From positions 1-5,422 of the forward strand of contig JANMDR010000336.1 of NCBI GenBank assembly GCA_031376425.1: a DNA stretch of 5,422 nt, given 5' to 3'. Of the stretch, positions 1-5,422 are shown in pieces. Positions within the stretch are counted from its first letter, which is position 1. Every line of letters starts with the position of its first letter. The DNA is from JANMDR01 sp031376425 (GTDB lineage: Bacteria > Pseudomonadota > Gammaproteobacteria > Burkholderiales > Usitatibacteraceae). The position numbers and the translations under genes were made by a program. The notes under the pieces are model-generated. The model had not been told where the DNA came from and searched no databases. It saw nothing but the letters and a program-made list of their open reading frames with translations.

Positions 1-255
1 CCGTTCTTCAATGATCTGGTTACATTCATGATTTCAGGTCCGGTTATTGTGCAAGCTTTGGAAGGCGAAAACGCAATTTTGAAGCATCGTGATTTGATGG
101 GCGCAACTGACCCTAAAAAAGCGGATAAAGGTACAATTCGCGCAGATTTCGCCGATTCTATTGACGCTAATGCAGTTCACGGCTCTGATGCTGCTGAAAC
201 CGCTGCTGTTGAAATTGCTTATTTCTTTCCAGCGTTGCAGGTATTCTCACGCTAG
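1..255 (+). CDS. ndk: Nucleoside diphosphate kinase, C-terminal part (5' end outside window)
   Basis: This cytoplasmic enzyme transfers the gamma-phosphate of ATP to nucleoside diphosphates through a phosphohistidine intermediate and so balances NTP and dNTP pools. The reading frame is open from base 1. The 84 visible residues begin PFFNDLVTFMISGPV and include GATDPKKADKGTIRADF and the signature NAVHGSD, whose His (codon 178-180) corresponds to the catalytic His near position 117 of the family. The protein ends EIAYFFPALQVFSR, a normal C-terminus. The family is usually about 141 residues, so roughly 57 residues lie upstream of the window. The ATG at 28 is an internal Met inside a conserved block and is not the start. 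A probable terminator follows the stop codon, separating ndk from rlmN. Identification is secure; nothing looks disrupted. Confidence 0.97.
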   Translation, partial: PFFNDLVTFMISGPVIVQALEGENAILKHRDLMGATDPKKADKGTIRADFADSIDANAVHGSDAAETAAVEIAYFFPALQVFSR

Positions 256-275
256 TTTGAAGTAAATAGTGTAGA

Positions 276-313
276 AAAACGCTCGTTAGGTTTTTAGATC
301 TTTCGGGCGTTTT
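276..313 (+). terminator. Probable factor-independent terminator after ndk
   Basis: Two arms, AAAACGCTCG (276-285) and CGGGCGTTTT (304-313), pair over 10 bp with one G-T wobble around an 18-base loop. The stem has a GC-rich core with an A-tract before it and four T residues at its end. It lies 20 bases after the ndk stop and 63 bases before rlmN. The long loop and short T-run make it weaker than a textbook terminator. The A/T tracts are nearly symmetric, but no convergent gene is present that would use it in reverse. Confidence 0.6.
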
Positions 314-324
314 ACTGAAAGTAG

Positions 325-353
325 TTTCAACAGTGGTTTTCCGACGTTTTAAT
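325..353 (+). promoter_or_regulatory. Weak candidate sigma70 promoter for rlmN operon
   Basis: TTTAAT at 348-353 matches five of six bases of the TATAAT -10 box. With a 17-base spacer, the -35 position is TTTCAA (325-330), which matches only three of six bases of TTGACA. It would start transcription near base 360, giving a very short leader that still includes the AAGGG at 363-367. A promoter is expected between the ndk terminator and rlmN, which is the main reason for listing this. The sequence match alone is poor. Confidence 0.22.
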
Positions 354-376
354 GCATTCTTCAAGGGCAATTCCAA

Positions 377-1609
377 ATGGCCGTTCCCGCCCACGCAAAA
401 ACAGAAAAACCCAATTTATTGGGAATGACCTTGCCACAAATGACTGCTTTTTTTGCAGGCATAGGTGAGAAAGCATTCCGCGCCAAACAAGTATTTCGCT
501 GGATTCATCATTTCGGCATCGATAACTTTGATGCGATGACTGATCTCGCCAAATCGCTGCGCGAGAAGTTGCCGTCAGTGGCAGAAATTTCCCCCCCCAC
601 CATGCTCAGTGAGCATGTATCTAGCGACGGCACCCGTAAATGGCTACTTGATGTTGGTGCTGGCAACGGCATTGAAACCGTATTTATTCCTGAAGATGAT
701 CGCGGCACCCTATGTGTTTCGAGCCAAATTGGCTGCGCCCTAGATTGCAGCTTTTGCGCGACAGGAAAGCAGGGCTTTAATCGTAACCTAACAAGTGCAG
801 AAATTATTGGCCAGCTTTGGTGGGCGAATCGCGCCCTAAAAGAGGCGGGCGTGATACCAACATCCGCTGACGCAAGTGTTACCAACCGCGCTATTTCAAA
901 CGTGGTAATGATGGGCATGGGTGAGCCTTTAGCCAATTTTGATAATGTTGTCGATGCAATGGAAATTATGCTCGATGACCATGGTTACGGCCTATCACGC
1001 CGCCGTGTCACGCTTTCAACCTCTGGTGTCGTGCCAAATCTGTTGCGTTTGGCCGAACGCATGCCCGTGGCACTCGCGGTATCTTTGCACGCACCGAACG
1101 ATGCGCTTCGTGATGAGCTAGTACCGCTCAATAAAAAATATCCGTTGGCGCAATTGTTTGCTGCCATCAACGCTTACTTACCAAGTGCACCTCGCGATTT
1201 TGTTACTTTTGAATACGTGATGTTGAGCCAGGTGAATGATCGCCCGGAGCACGCACATCAGCTAGTGCAATTGGTGCGGAATACCTCCTGCAAAATTAAC
1301 CTGATTCCATGGAATCCGTTTACTGTGAATGGCTTAAAAGTAGGTTATGAGCGGGCGTCGAATAACGCTATTGATCGCTTCCGTAAAATTTTGCAGGCCG
1401 CAGATTTAATTGTGACCGTACGCAAAACCCGTGGTGGTGATATTGACGCTGCTTGTGGTCAATTAGCAGGGCAGGTAATGGATAAAACGACGCGTGCTGC
1501 CGACTACGCAGCCGCCATCACTAGTATTGAAGAAAGCGCTGCGAAGGCTCGATTTCAAGCCCTTTCCGGCATGAAAGAACAACCCATTAAGTTCGCACCA
1601 AAACTGTAA
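377..1609 (+). CDS. rlmN: Dual-specificity radical SAM RNA methyltransferase RlmN (23S rRNA A2503 / tRNA A37 C2-methyltransferase)
   Basis: This cytoplasmic radical SAM enzyme makes 2-methyladenosine at A2503 of 23S rRNA and at A37 of some tRNAs, supporting translational fidelity. The 410-residue product has an N-terminal accessory domain (about 1-95) and a radical SAM barrel. The [4Fe-4S] motif CALDCSFC gives C120, C124 and C127. C113, seven residues earlier in TLCVSSQIGC, matches the E. coli resolving Cys118. C360 in DIDAACGQLAG matches Cys355, which carries the transferred methyl. GMGEP (180-184), STSG (214-217), SLHAPND (236-242) and CKINLIPWNPF (305-315) are also present. The ATG at 377 has AAGGG at 363-367 with a 9-base spacing. 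The tail after C360 is 50 residues, longer than the 29 in E. coli. Bases 591-598 are a C8 run within codons 72-74. pilW follows after 28 bases, suggesting cotranscription. Confidence 0.97.
   Translation: MAVPAHAKTEKPNLLGMTLPQMTAFFAGIGEKAFRAKQVFRWIHHFGIDNFDAMTDLAKSLREKLPSVAEISPPTMLSEHVSSDGTRKWLLDVGAGNGIETVFIPEDDRGTLCVSSQIGCALDCSFCATGKQGFNRNLTSAEIIGQLWWANRALKEAGVIPTSADASVTNRAISNVVMMGMGEPLANFDNVVDAMEIMLDDHGYGLSRRRVTLSTSGVVPNLLRLAERMPVALAVSLHAPNDALRDELVPLNKKYPLAQLFAAINAYLPSAPRDFVTFEYVMLSQVNDRPEHAHQLVQLVRNTSCKINLIPWNPFTVNGLKVGYERASNNAIDRFRKILQAADLIVTVRKTRGGDIDAACGQLAGQVMDKTTRAADYAAAITSIEESAAKARFQALSGMKEQPIKFAPKL
591..598 (+). repeat. Poly-C tract (C8) within rlmN
   Basis: Eight consecutive C residues encode part of Ile-Ser-Pro-Pro-Thr (codons 71-75) in the N-terminal accessory domain of RlmN. 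A one-base length change would shift the frame well before the iron-sulfur cysteines. The tract length here keeps the gene intact. Confidence 0.95.
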
Positions 1610-1623
1610 ATTCAGGCAATTCC

Positions 1624-1631
1624 TAAAGGAG
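1624..1631 (+). promoter_or_regulatory. Strong ribosome binding site fixing the GTG start of pilW
   Basis: TAAAGGAG lies six bases upstream of GTG 1638. The next in-frame ATG is eight codons in (1659-1661); starting there would remove the basic n-region of the signal peptide and leave too short a segment before the lipobox. Spacing and signal-peptide structure together support GTG 1638 as the start. Confidence 0.85.
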
Positions 1632-1637
1632 TACACC

Positions 1638-2417
1638 GTGAAAATTAACGTAAAAGTAATGCTGTTCAGTACAGTTTTAACGATGTTAAGTGGCTGCGTC
1701 TCCAACATTTCTACCGAACGGTCAAACGGCGATATTCCCAATAGAATGACGCAAACGGAACGTGCAAAAGCGCATACAGATGTCGCAGTGGAATACTTTA
1801 GATCAGGAAGATTAGCCGTTTCCTTAGATTCGGTGCAGCAGGCACTTACCGTGTTTCCTGAATATTCGCCAGCGCTTAATATGCGTGGTTTAATTTATAT
1901 GGAACTTCAAGAAAACATTAAAGCCAAAGATTCCTTTGAAGCGGCACTTAAGTATGCACCCGCAGATTCCGATGTGCTCAATAATTTAGGCTGGTTTATG
2001 TGCCAGCGTGGTGATATCAGCAAATCAATGGAATACTTCCGTCAAGCGCTAAAAAACCCACTGTACTCTACGCCGGAACGTGCATTGTTAAACGGTGGAA
2101 TTTGCGCCCGTAAACTGGGAGATTTACCTGCAGCGGAACTTAATTTATTAGCCGCGCTTGATCGTAACCCCCAGCTAGCTCAAGCGCAGTTGCAATTAGC
2201 TGATCTTGAATTTAGTAAAGGTAAAATACGTGAGGCGGCTGAGCGTATGACGCGTTATTTGAATTTGGATACATCACCTGGCGTTGAGACGCTTTTGTTG
2301 GCCGTAAAAATAGCCCGTGGTCAGGGTGATCGCAATCAAGAAGCGAGCTATGTGCAACAAATGCGCAAGCGCTTTCCAGAATCAGAAGTCACACGTACTG
2401 TGCTTGAAAATAGATAA
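1638..2417 (+). CDS. pilW: Type IV pilus biogenesis/stability lipoprotein PilW (PilF), TPR-repeat pilotin
   Basis: The family (PilF in Pseudomonas, PilW in Neisseria) is an outer-membrane lipoprotein that helps the PilQ secretin localise and assemble, and so is needed for type IV pili. The 259-residue product has a lipoprotein signal peptide: basic n-region MKINVK, hydrophobic residues 7-16, and lipobox LSGC with acylated Cys20. The residue after Cys20 is Val, so there is no Asp inner-membrane retention signal. About six TPR units follow, near 43-76, 77-110, 112-144, 147-178, 181-211 and 215-248. Typical TPR patterns are visible in NNLGWFMCQRGDISKSMEYF and in AKDSFEAALKYAP. Length and repeat number match PilF. 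The position between rlmN and rodZ is the usual one for this family in pilus-bearing beta- and gammaproteobacteria. The rest of the pilus machinery is not in the window. The C-terminal repeats are more divergent, as is common. Confidence 0.93.
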   Translation: MKINVKVMLFSTVLTMLSGCVSNISTERSNGDIPNRMTQTERAKAHTDVAVEYFRSGRLAVSLDSVQQALTVFPEYSPALNMRGLIYMELQENIKAKDSFEAALKYAPADSDVLNNLGWFMCQRGDISKSMEYFRQALKNPLYSTPERALLNGGICARKLGDLPAAELNLLAALDRNPQLAQAQLQLADLEFSKGKIREAAERMTRYLNLDTSPGVETLLLAVKIARGQGDRNQEASYVQQMRKRFPESEVTRTVLENR

Positions 2418-2475
2418 TTTTAAAATTACGTTTGTTACTATTGCTATACCCCTACCTCACGCTCACTCTAACTCC

Positions 2476-2507
2476 TAAGCCCGTGCAAGCAGGCTTACTT
2501 TATGTAA
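2476..2507 (+). promoter_or_regulatory. Small hairpin and ATGTAA start-stop element in the rodZ leader
   Basis: In the 99-base pilW-rodZ gap, TAAGCC (2476-2481) pairs with GGCTTA (2492-2497). The intervening bases can add TG/CA pairs around a CAAG loop, with a two-base bulge. No T-run follows, so it is not a good terminator. ATG TAA follows at 2502-2507, in the same frame as rodZ and nine bases before its ATG. The AGG inside the right arm sits at a usable distance from this ATG but is more than 20 bases from the rodZ start. A regulatory role is only a guess. Confidence 0.3.
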
Positions 2508-2516
2508 ATTCAGCTT

Positions 2517-4244
2517 ATGCCGACCACTGAAGACGAAAAGCCACGTAAATCTAAGACTCCACGTGCGCCCCGCGCCAAGAAAGTGGCGGCCGTCGTAGCA
2601 GCTGCAGTAGCCGATCGTGCTTCACAGCCACTGTTGAATGATTCCCTGCAAAACAAAACACCTTCCCCTAATGCCTTGGAAGTAGCTGAAAATACAGTGT
2701 CTGCAAGGGTTAGCAAAGATGTTGAAAGTGCTGAAGCGCTGCCATCACAACCACATGGTGCTAATCTCTCAAGTTATGCGCCCGAGACGAGTGTGCTGCA
2801 TAGCTTAATTACAAACGAATCAGTAGCACCGATTGCAAGTCCGGAATCACCTCCAAACCAAGTTGCAAACGATTTGCCACACCAACTACCCACTATGCAA
2901 CGGCCTAAAATTTCCCCATTAGCCCCACCAAACGCCGCAAGTAACGGATCGCTTGGCAAAACCACGATTCCTTCATCTAATTCATTACCTATTTCATTGT
3001 TAAATACCACTAAAGAGTCCACAGATATCGATACTCCTGACGCCGCAGCAGCGCCACGTGATTTACGTTTAAGCTCAGGGCTAACACCCGCTAATACCGC
3101 TAATACCGCTAATATCGGTAAAGCGGTGGCTGCAACAGCGCAAAACACCTCGTCAAGTAAGCCTATCGTATCTACTGTATCCACTAATCTTCCCGTAACT
3201 CAACCGGGTGTGATGCTGCGCCAAGCGCGCGAAGCCCGCGGCTTGACGGTTGCCGATGTTGCCAATCGGCTGCGTATGGGCAATCGGCAGGTGTTAGACC
3301 TGGAAGCAGGACATTTTGAGAATCTCCCTGAAGGTACTTTTTTGCGCGGTTTTGCACGTAACTTTTCAAAAGTAGTAGGTGCGGATACTGCTGCGGTACT
3401 TATTGCACTGGAAGCCGTTAATCCTGATGCTGCAGCGCCGTCTACCGGCATTGCGCCACCTGCGCAAAATATGCAATTTTCACAACATCGTCCCAATCCC
3501 CCGCGCTTTAACCCCAGATTAGGTCTTCTCGCCTTGGTAGTCGCGGCGCTCAGTGGCGCAACTTGGTATTGGTTTGAACATATACGCAATGGCCCAACGG
3601 CTAGCGGCACTCCAACAACCATGCCAGCTACAACTGCGCCAAGCAATGCAGTCGGTACCGAAACACCAGTGTCGCAAGCGTTAAACCCAGCGGCTTTGAA
3701 TGAGCCTTCCACTAAGCTGGCTGATCCCGTACAGGAACCTGATAAGGCCATTGGCGCGGCCTCAATTTCAGCGACATCAATAGCAAACCCAAACACCAAC
3801 ACCACAATTGCAGCGGCAAAACCTACTGCGGCAGATACCACATCCGTACCGAAAGCCGGTGCAAACTACCCAATGGCAGTTGATCGAGTGATAGATAAAG
3901 CAGCTACCGTATCGGTTACTCCTGCGGCTGCCGCGCCAGTTGCAGCAATTGCACCACCCCCCCCAATTGCAACGGCAGCTTCGGCGGCTATGGTTCCAAA
4001 AACAGGTAACAGCACCCTCAGTTTTACCTTTACCGATACATCTTGGGTTGAAGTAGCCGATGCACGCGGTAACTTAATCGTTAACCGCACTTTCAAAAAA
4101 GGGGAAACCCACCAAATTGAAGGGCGCACACCATTTTCTATCGTCGTAGGTAACTCAAAAAATGCCACAATGCAATACAATGGTGCCCCATTTGATTTAG
4201 CACCGCATACTAAAGTGTCAGTAGCACGCTTGCGGTTAAAGTAA
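2517..4244 (+). CDS. rodZ: Cell-shape protein RodZ with long N-terminal low-complexity extension
   Basis: RodZ is a bitopic inner-membrane protein that binds MreB through its cytoplasmic helix-turn-helix domain and couples it to the wall-elongation machinery. The 575-residue product has five parts. Residues 1-230 are low-complexity, rich in Ala, Ser, Thr, Pro and Asn, with a basic patch at 8-22. Residues 231-300 are the Xre-like RodZ HTH (MLRQAREARGLTVADVANRL, then LPEGTFLRGFARNFSKVVG). A transmembrane helix lies near 335-352. A Thr/Ala/Pro-rich periplasmic linker spans about 355-497. The C-terminal DUF4115 beta domain (498-575) contains DTSWVEVADARG and ends VSVARLRLK. E. coli RodZ has about 337 residues, with the HTH near its N-terminus, so the extension is unusual. 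An in-frame TAA at 2505-2507 rules out an earlier start. ATG 2517 lacks a clear Shine-Dalgarno. The GTG/ATG at 3210-3215 would give a family-typical protein but also lacks one. The product call is secure; the start is less so. Confidence 0.92.
   Translation: MPTTEDEKPRKSKTPRAPRAKKVAAVVAAAVADRASQPLLNDSLQNKTPSPNALEVAENTVSARVSKDVESAEALPSQPHGANLSSYAPETSVLHSLITNESVAPIASPESPPNQVANDLPHQLPTMQRPKISPLAPPNAASNGSLGKTTIPSSNSLPISLLNTTKESTDIDTPDAAAAPRDLRLSSGLTPANTANTANIGKAVAATAQNTSSSKPIVSTVSTNLPVTQPGVMLRQAREARGLTVADVANRLRMGNRQVLDLEAGHFENLPEGTFLRGFARNFSKVVGADTAAVLIALEAVNPDAAAPSTGIAPPAQNMQFSQHRPNPPRFNPRLGLLALVVAALSGATWYWFEHIRNGPTASGTPTTMPATTAPSNAVGTETPVSQALNPAALNEPSTKLADPVQEPDKAIGAASISATSIANPNTNTTIAAAKPTAADTTSVPKAGANYPMAVDRVIDKAATVSVTPAAAAPVAAIAPPPPIATAASAAMVPKTGNSTLSFTFTDTSWVEVADARGNLIVNRTFKKGETHQIEGRTPFSIVVGNSKNATMQYNGAPFDLAPHTKVSVARLRLK
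3090..3116 (+). repeat. 9-base in-frame tandem repeat within rodZ
   Basis: GCTAATACC occurs twice in a row, followed by a one-base variant GCTAATATC, encoding Ala-Asn-Thr-Ala-Asn-Thr-Ala-Asn-Ile (residues 192-200). A related GCTAACACC lies at 3080-3088, one base out of register. The unit is a multiple of three, so copy-number change would keep the frame. It lies in the low-complexity N-terminal extension of RodZ. Confidence 0.9.
3957..3964 (+). repeat. Poly-C tract (C8) within rodZ linker, flanked by direct repeats
   Basis: Eight consecutive C residues encode part of the Pro run in IAPPPPIAT (residues 478-486) of the periplasmic linker. CAATTGCA occurs on both sides, at 3946-3953 and 3964-3971, 18 bases apart. 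Slippage by one base would remove the C-terminal DUF4115 domain. Recombination between the flanking copies would delete 18 bases in frame. Confidence 0.93.
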
Positions 4245-4299
4245 GGCACGCTTGCGGTTAAAGTGAAGCACACTTGCGGTTAAAGTAGGGCACATTAGC
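4224..4299 (+). repeat. 22-base tandem repeat spanning the rodZ stop codon
   Basis: Three full 22-base units lie head to tail at 4224-4245, 4246-4267 and 4268-4289, with a degenerate 10-base start of a fourth at 4290-4299. The shared core is GCACGCTTGCGGTTAAAGT, with one substitution in the third copy. Copy 1 is coding: it holds the last six codons of rodZ (ARLRLK) and its TAA. Copies 2 and 3 carry TGA (4264-4266) and TAG (4286-4288) at the same point. Because 22 is one more than a multiple of three, the three stops fall in three different frames. The array lies in the 99-base gap before ispG and does not form a convincing terminator. Confidence 0.95.
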
Positions 4300-4343
4300 A
4301 CCACAAATTAACGACTTCTTTTGTTCATCGTTGGAAATTTATT

Positions 4344-5422
4344 ATGGGCAATTCAGCCAGCTTAGCATCACAAATTCAACGTCGCCAATCGCGACAAGTG
4401 CAAATTGGCAATGTATTAGTTGGCGGTAACGCGCCCATCATGGTGCAATCCATGACCAATACCGATACCGAAAATATCGATGCGACCGTGGAACAAGTAA
4501 TAGAACTGGCTCGTGCCGGTTCTGAAGTTGTGCGCATTACTGTGAACACAATGGAAGCAGCACGGGCGGTGCCAAAAATTCGCGAGAAGTTAGACGCGCG
4601 TAATATTTCTACGCCACTTGTCGGCGATTTTCATTTTAATGGCCATAAGCTATTAACTGAAATTCCCGCGTGCGCTGAAGCGCTCGCAAAGCTGCGCATT
4701 AACCCTGGTAATGTCGGGCAGGGTAGTCGTCGTGACGATCAATTTGCCGCGATGATTGAAGCCGCCGTTCGCTTTGATAAACCGGTACGCATCGGCGTGA
4801 ATTGGGGTTCGCTTGATCCTGAACTTATCGCGCGGATGATGGACGAAAATGCAGCCTTAGCGCATCCCTTAGCGGCTGATGCCGTGATGCGCGAAGCGCT
4901 GATTGTGTCAGCGCTAGAAAGTGCGGCAAAGGCTGAATCTATTGGCTTGGCTGGCAATAAAATATTGTTAAGCTGCAAGGTTTCTGCCGTGCCGGATTTG
5001 ATCGCTGTGTATCGCAACTTAGCCAAACGCTGTGATTACCCGCTGCATTTGGGTCTAACCGAAGCAGGTATGGGCTCCAAAGGTATCGTGTCGTCTACGG
5101 CGGCGTTAGCTGTATTGATGCAGGAAGGCATTGGTGACACCATTCGTATTTCCCTCACCCCTGAGCCCGGTGGTGATCGCACCAAAGAAGTGATTGTGGC
5201 GCAGGAAATTTTGCAGTCCTTAGGGCTTCGCTCCTTTACGCCAATGGTCGCCGCCTGTCCAGGATGTGGCCGCACCACGAGCACTTATTTTCAAGAATTA
5301 GCAGATAGCATTCAGCGTTATCTACGTAACCAAATGCCGGTCTGGAAAGTGAATTACCCCGGTGTTGAAGAGATGAATGTAGCGGTGATGGGTTGCGTTG
5401 TAAACGGCCCCGGCGAATCAAA
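4344..5422 (+). CDS. ispG: 4-hydroxy-3-methylbut-2-en-1-yl diphosphate synthase IspG (GcpE), 3' end outside window
   Basis: This cytoplasmic [4Fe-4S] enzyme reductively converts MEcPP to HMBPP, the penultimate step of the MEP isoprenoid pathway, using flavodoxin or ferredoxin electrons. ATG 4344 has a modest TGGAAA at 4332-4337 and gives MGNSASLASQIQRRQSRQVQ followed by the conserved PIMVQSMTNTDT (31-42). The frame stays open to the edge, giving 359 full codons. The N-terminal TIM-barrel signatures GDFHFNGH (94-101), RINPGNVG (118-125) and GVNWGSLD (151-158) are present. C305 and C308 (CPGCGRTT) and C351 (MGCVVNGPGES) are the cluster cysteines, and E358 corresponds to the conserved Glu ligand. 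By comparison with E. coli, about 55-60 residues should lie beyond the window. The sequence resembles the longer betaproteobacterial subtype. It is probably cotranscribed with rodZ; the next gene in this synteny is usually hisS. Confidence 0.97.
   Translation, partial: MGNSASLASQIQRRQSRQVQIGNVLVGGNAPIMVQSMTNTDTENIDATVEQVIELARAGSEVVRITVNTMEAARAVPKIREKLDARNISTPLVGDFHFNGHKLLTEIPACAEALAKLRINPGNVGQGSRRDDQFAAMIEAAVRFDKPVRIGVNWGSLDPELIARMMDENAALAHPLAADAVMREALIVSALESAAKAESIGLAGNKILLSCKVSAVPDLIAVYRNLAKRCDYPLHLGLTEAGMGSKGIVSSTAALAVLMQEGIGDTIRISLTPEPGGDRTKEVIVAQEILQSLGLRSFTPMVAACPGCGRTTSTYFQELADSIQRYLRNQMPVWKVNYPGVEEMNVAVMGCVVNGPGES

Noticed and set aside
28..255. ATG 28 as the start of a short 75-residue gene
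   Set aside because: The frame is open upstream to base 1, and the residues before ATG 28 (PFFNDLVTF) are part of the conserved Ndk sequence. It is a gene cut by the window edge.
508..936. 142-codon minus-strand open frame opposite rlmN
   Set aside because: It overlaps the conserved radical SAM core coded on the plus strand, and its product has no recognisable motif.
2443..2450. Extended -10 promoter (TGCTATACC region) for rodZ
   Set aside because: Only four of six -10 bases match and no -35 element lies at a proper distance, so it is too weak to list as a feature.
2774..3184. 136-codon minus-strand open frame opposite the RodZ extension, considered as the real gene there
   Set aside because: It is a shadow frame with low-complexity Ala/Val/Gly content. 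The plus frame runs unbroken into the RodZ HTH and has ordinary codon usage, so the plus strand is the better reading.
3210..3215. Alternative RodZ start at GTG/ATG just before the HTH
   Set aside because: It would give a family-typical N-terminus, but no Shine-Dalgarno is present at a workable distance and the upstream frame looks coding. It is kept as an alternative in the rodZ entry rather than called.
3200..3841. 213-codon open frame on the minus strand opposite rodZ
   Set aside because: It is antisense to the HTH, membrane and linker regions of a clearly recognisable rodZ. The open frame follows from Ala/Pro/Thr-rich codons on the other strand, its product matches no family I recognise, and nothing suggests a start signal.
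4224..4299. CRISPR-like array or terminator in the 22-base repeats
   Set aside because: The units are directly adjacent with no spacers, and the first is protein-coding. The only inverted repeat is a 5-bp AAGTG/CACTT (4261-4275) without a T-run.
4344..5422. ispG as a truncated pseudogene
   Set aside because: The frame is intact with all cluster ligands present and simply runs off the window end inside the conserved GPGES(K) motif.

Overview
This window is a piece of ordinary chromosome from a proteobacterium, most likely a betaproteobacterium. The gene order ndk - rlmN - pilW(pilF) - rodZ - ispG, all on the plus strand, is the housekeeping cluster found in many beta- and gammaproteobacteria. 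The IspG sequence looks like the long betaproteobacterial subtype: MTNTDT near the N-terminus, a long middle section with INPGNVG and LTEAGMGSKGIV, then CPGCGRTT. Base composition, judged by eye, is near-balanced and slightly AT-leaning, so this is not a high-GC Burkholderia-like genome. A family or genus cannot be assigned from the sequence alone.

Layout: bases 1-255 are the 3' end of ndk, followed by a probable factor-independent terminator at 276-313. A new transcription unit then seems to begin. rlmN (377-1609) is followed after 28 bases by pilW (1638-2417, GTG start with a strong ribosome binding site), after 99 bases by rodZ (2517-4244), and after another 99 bases by ispG (4344 to the window edge, 3' end missing). 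No terminator was seen between rlmN and ispG, so these four are probably cotranscribed. An internal promoter ahead of rodZ cannot be excluded.

Roles: Ndk balances nucleoside triphosphate pools. RlmN methylates 23S rRNA and tRNA for translational accuracy. PilW is the outer-membrane pilotin for the type IV pilus secretin. RodZ links the MreB cytoskeleton to cell-wall elongation. IspG makes the penultimate intermediate of MEP-pathway isoprenoids, which feed undecaprenyl phosphate for wall synthesis and quinones. The only plausible functional link is rodZ with ispG through wall synthesis; otherwise this is conserved synteny, not a dedicated system.

No undescribed system, mobile element, CRISPR array or RNA gene is visible. 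The items worth a second look are local. RodZ carries an unusual N-terminal extension of about 230 low-complexity residues ahead of its helix-turn-helix domain. A 22-base tandem repeat has duplicated the last codons of rodZ, so that TAA, TGA and TAG sit in three different reading frames. Two runs of eight C lie inside rlmN and rodZ. The rodZ start lacks a Shine-Dalgarno sequence and follows a small hairpin and an ATGTAA element.
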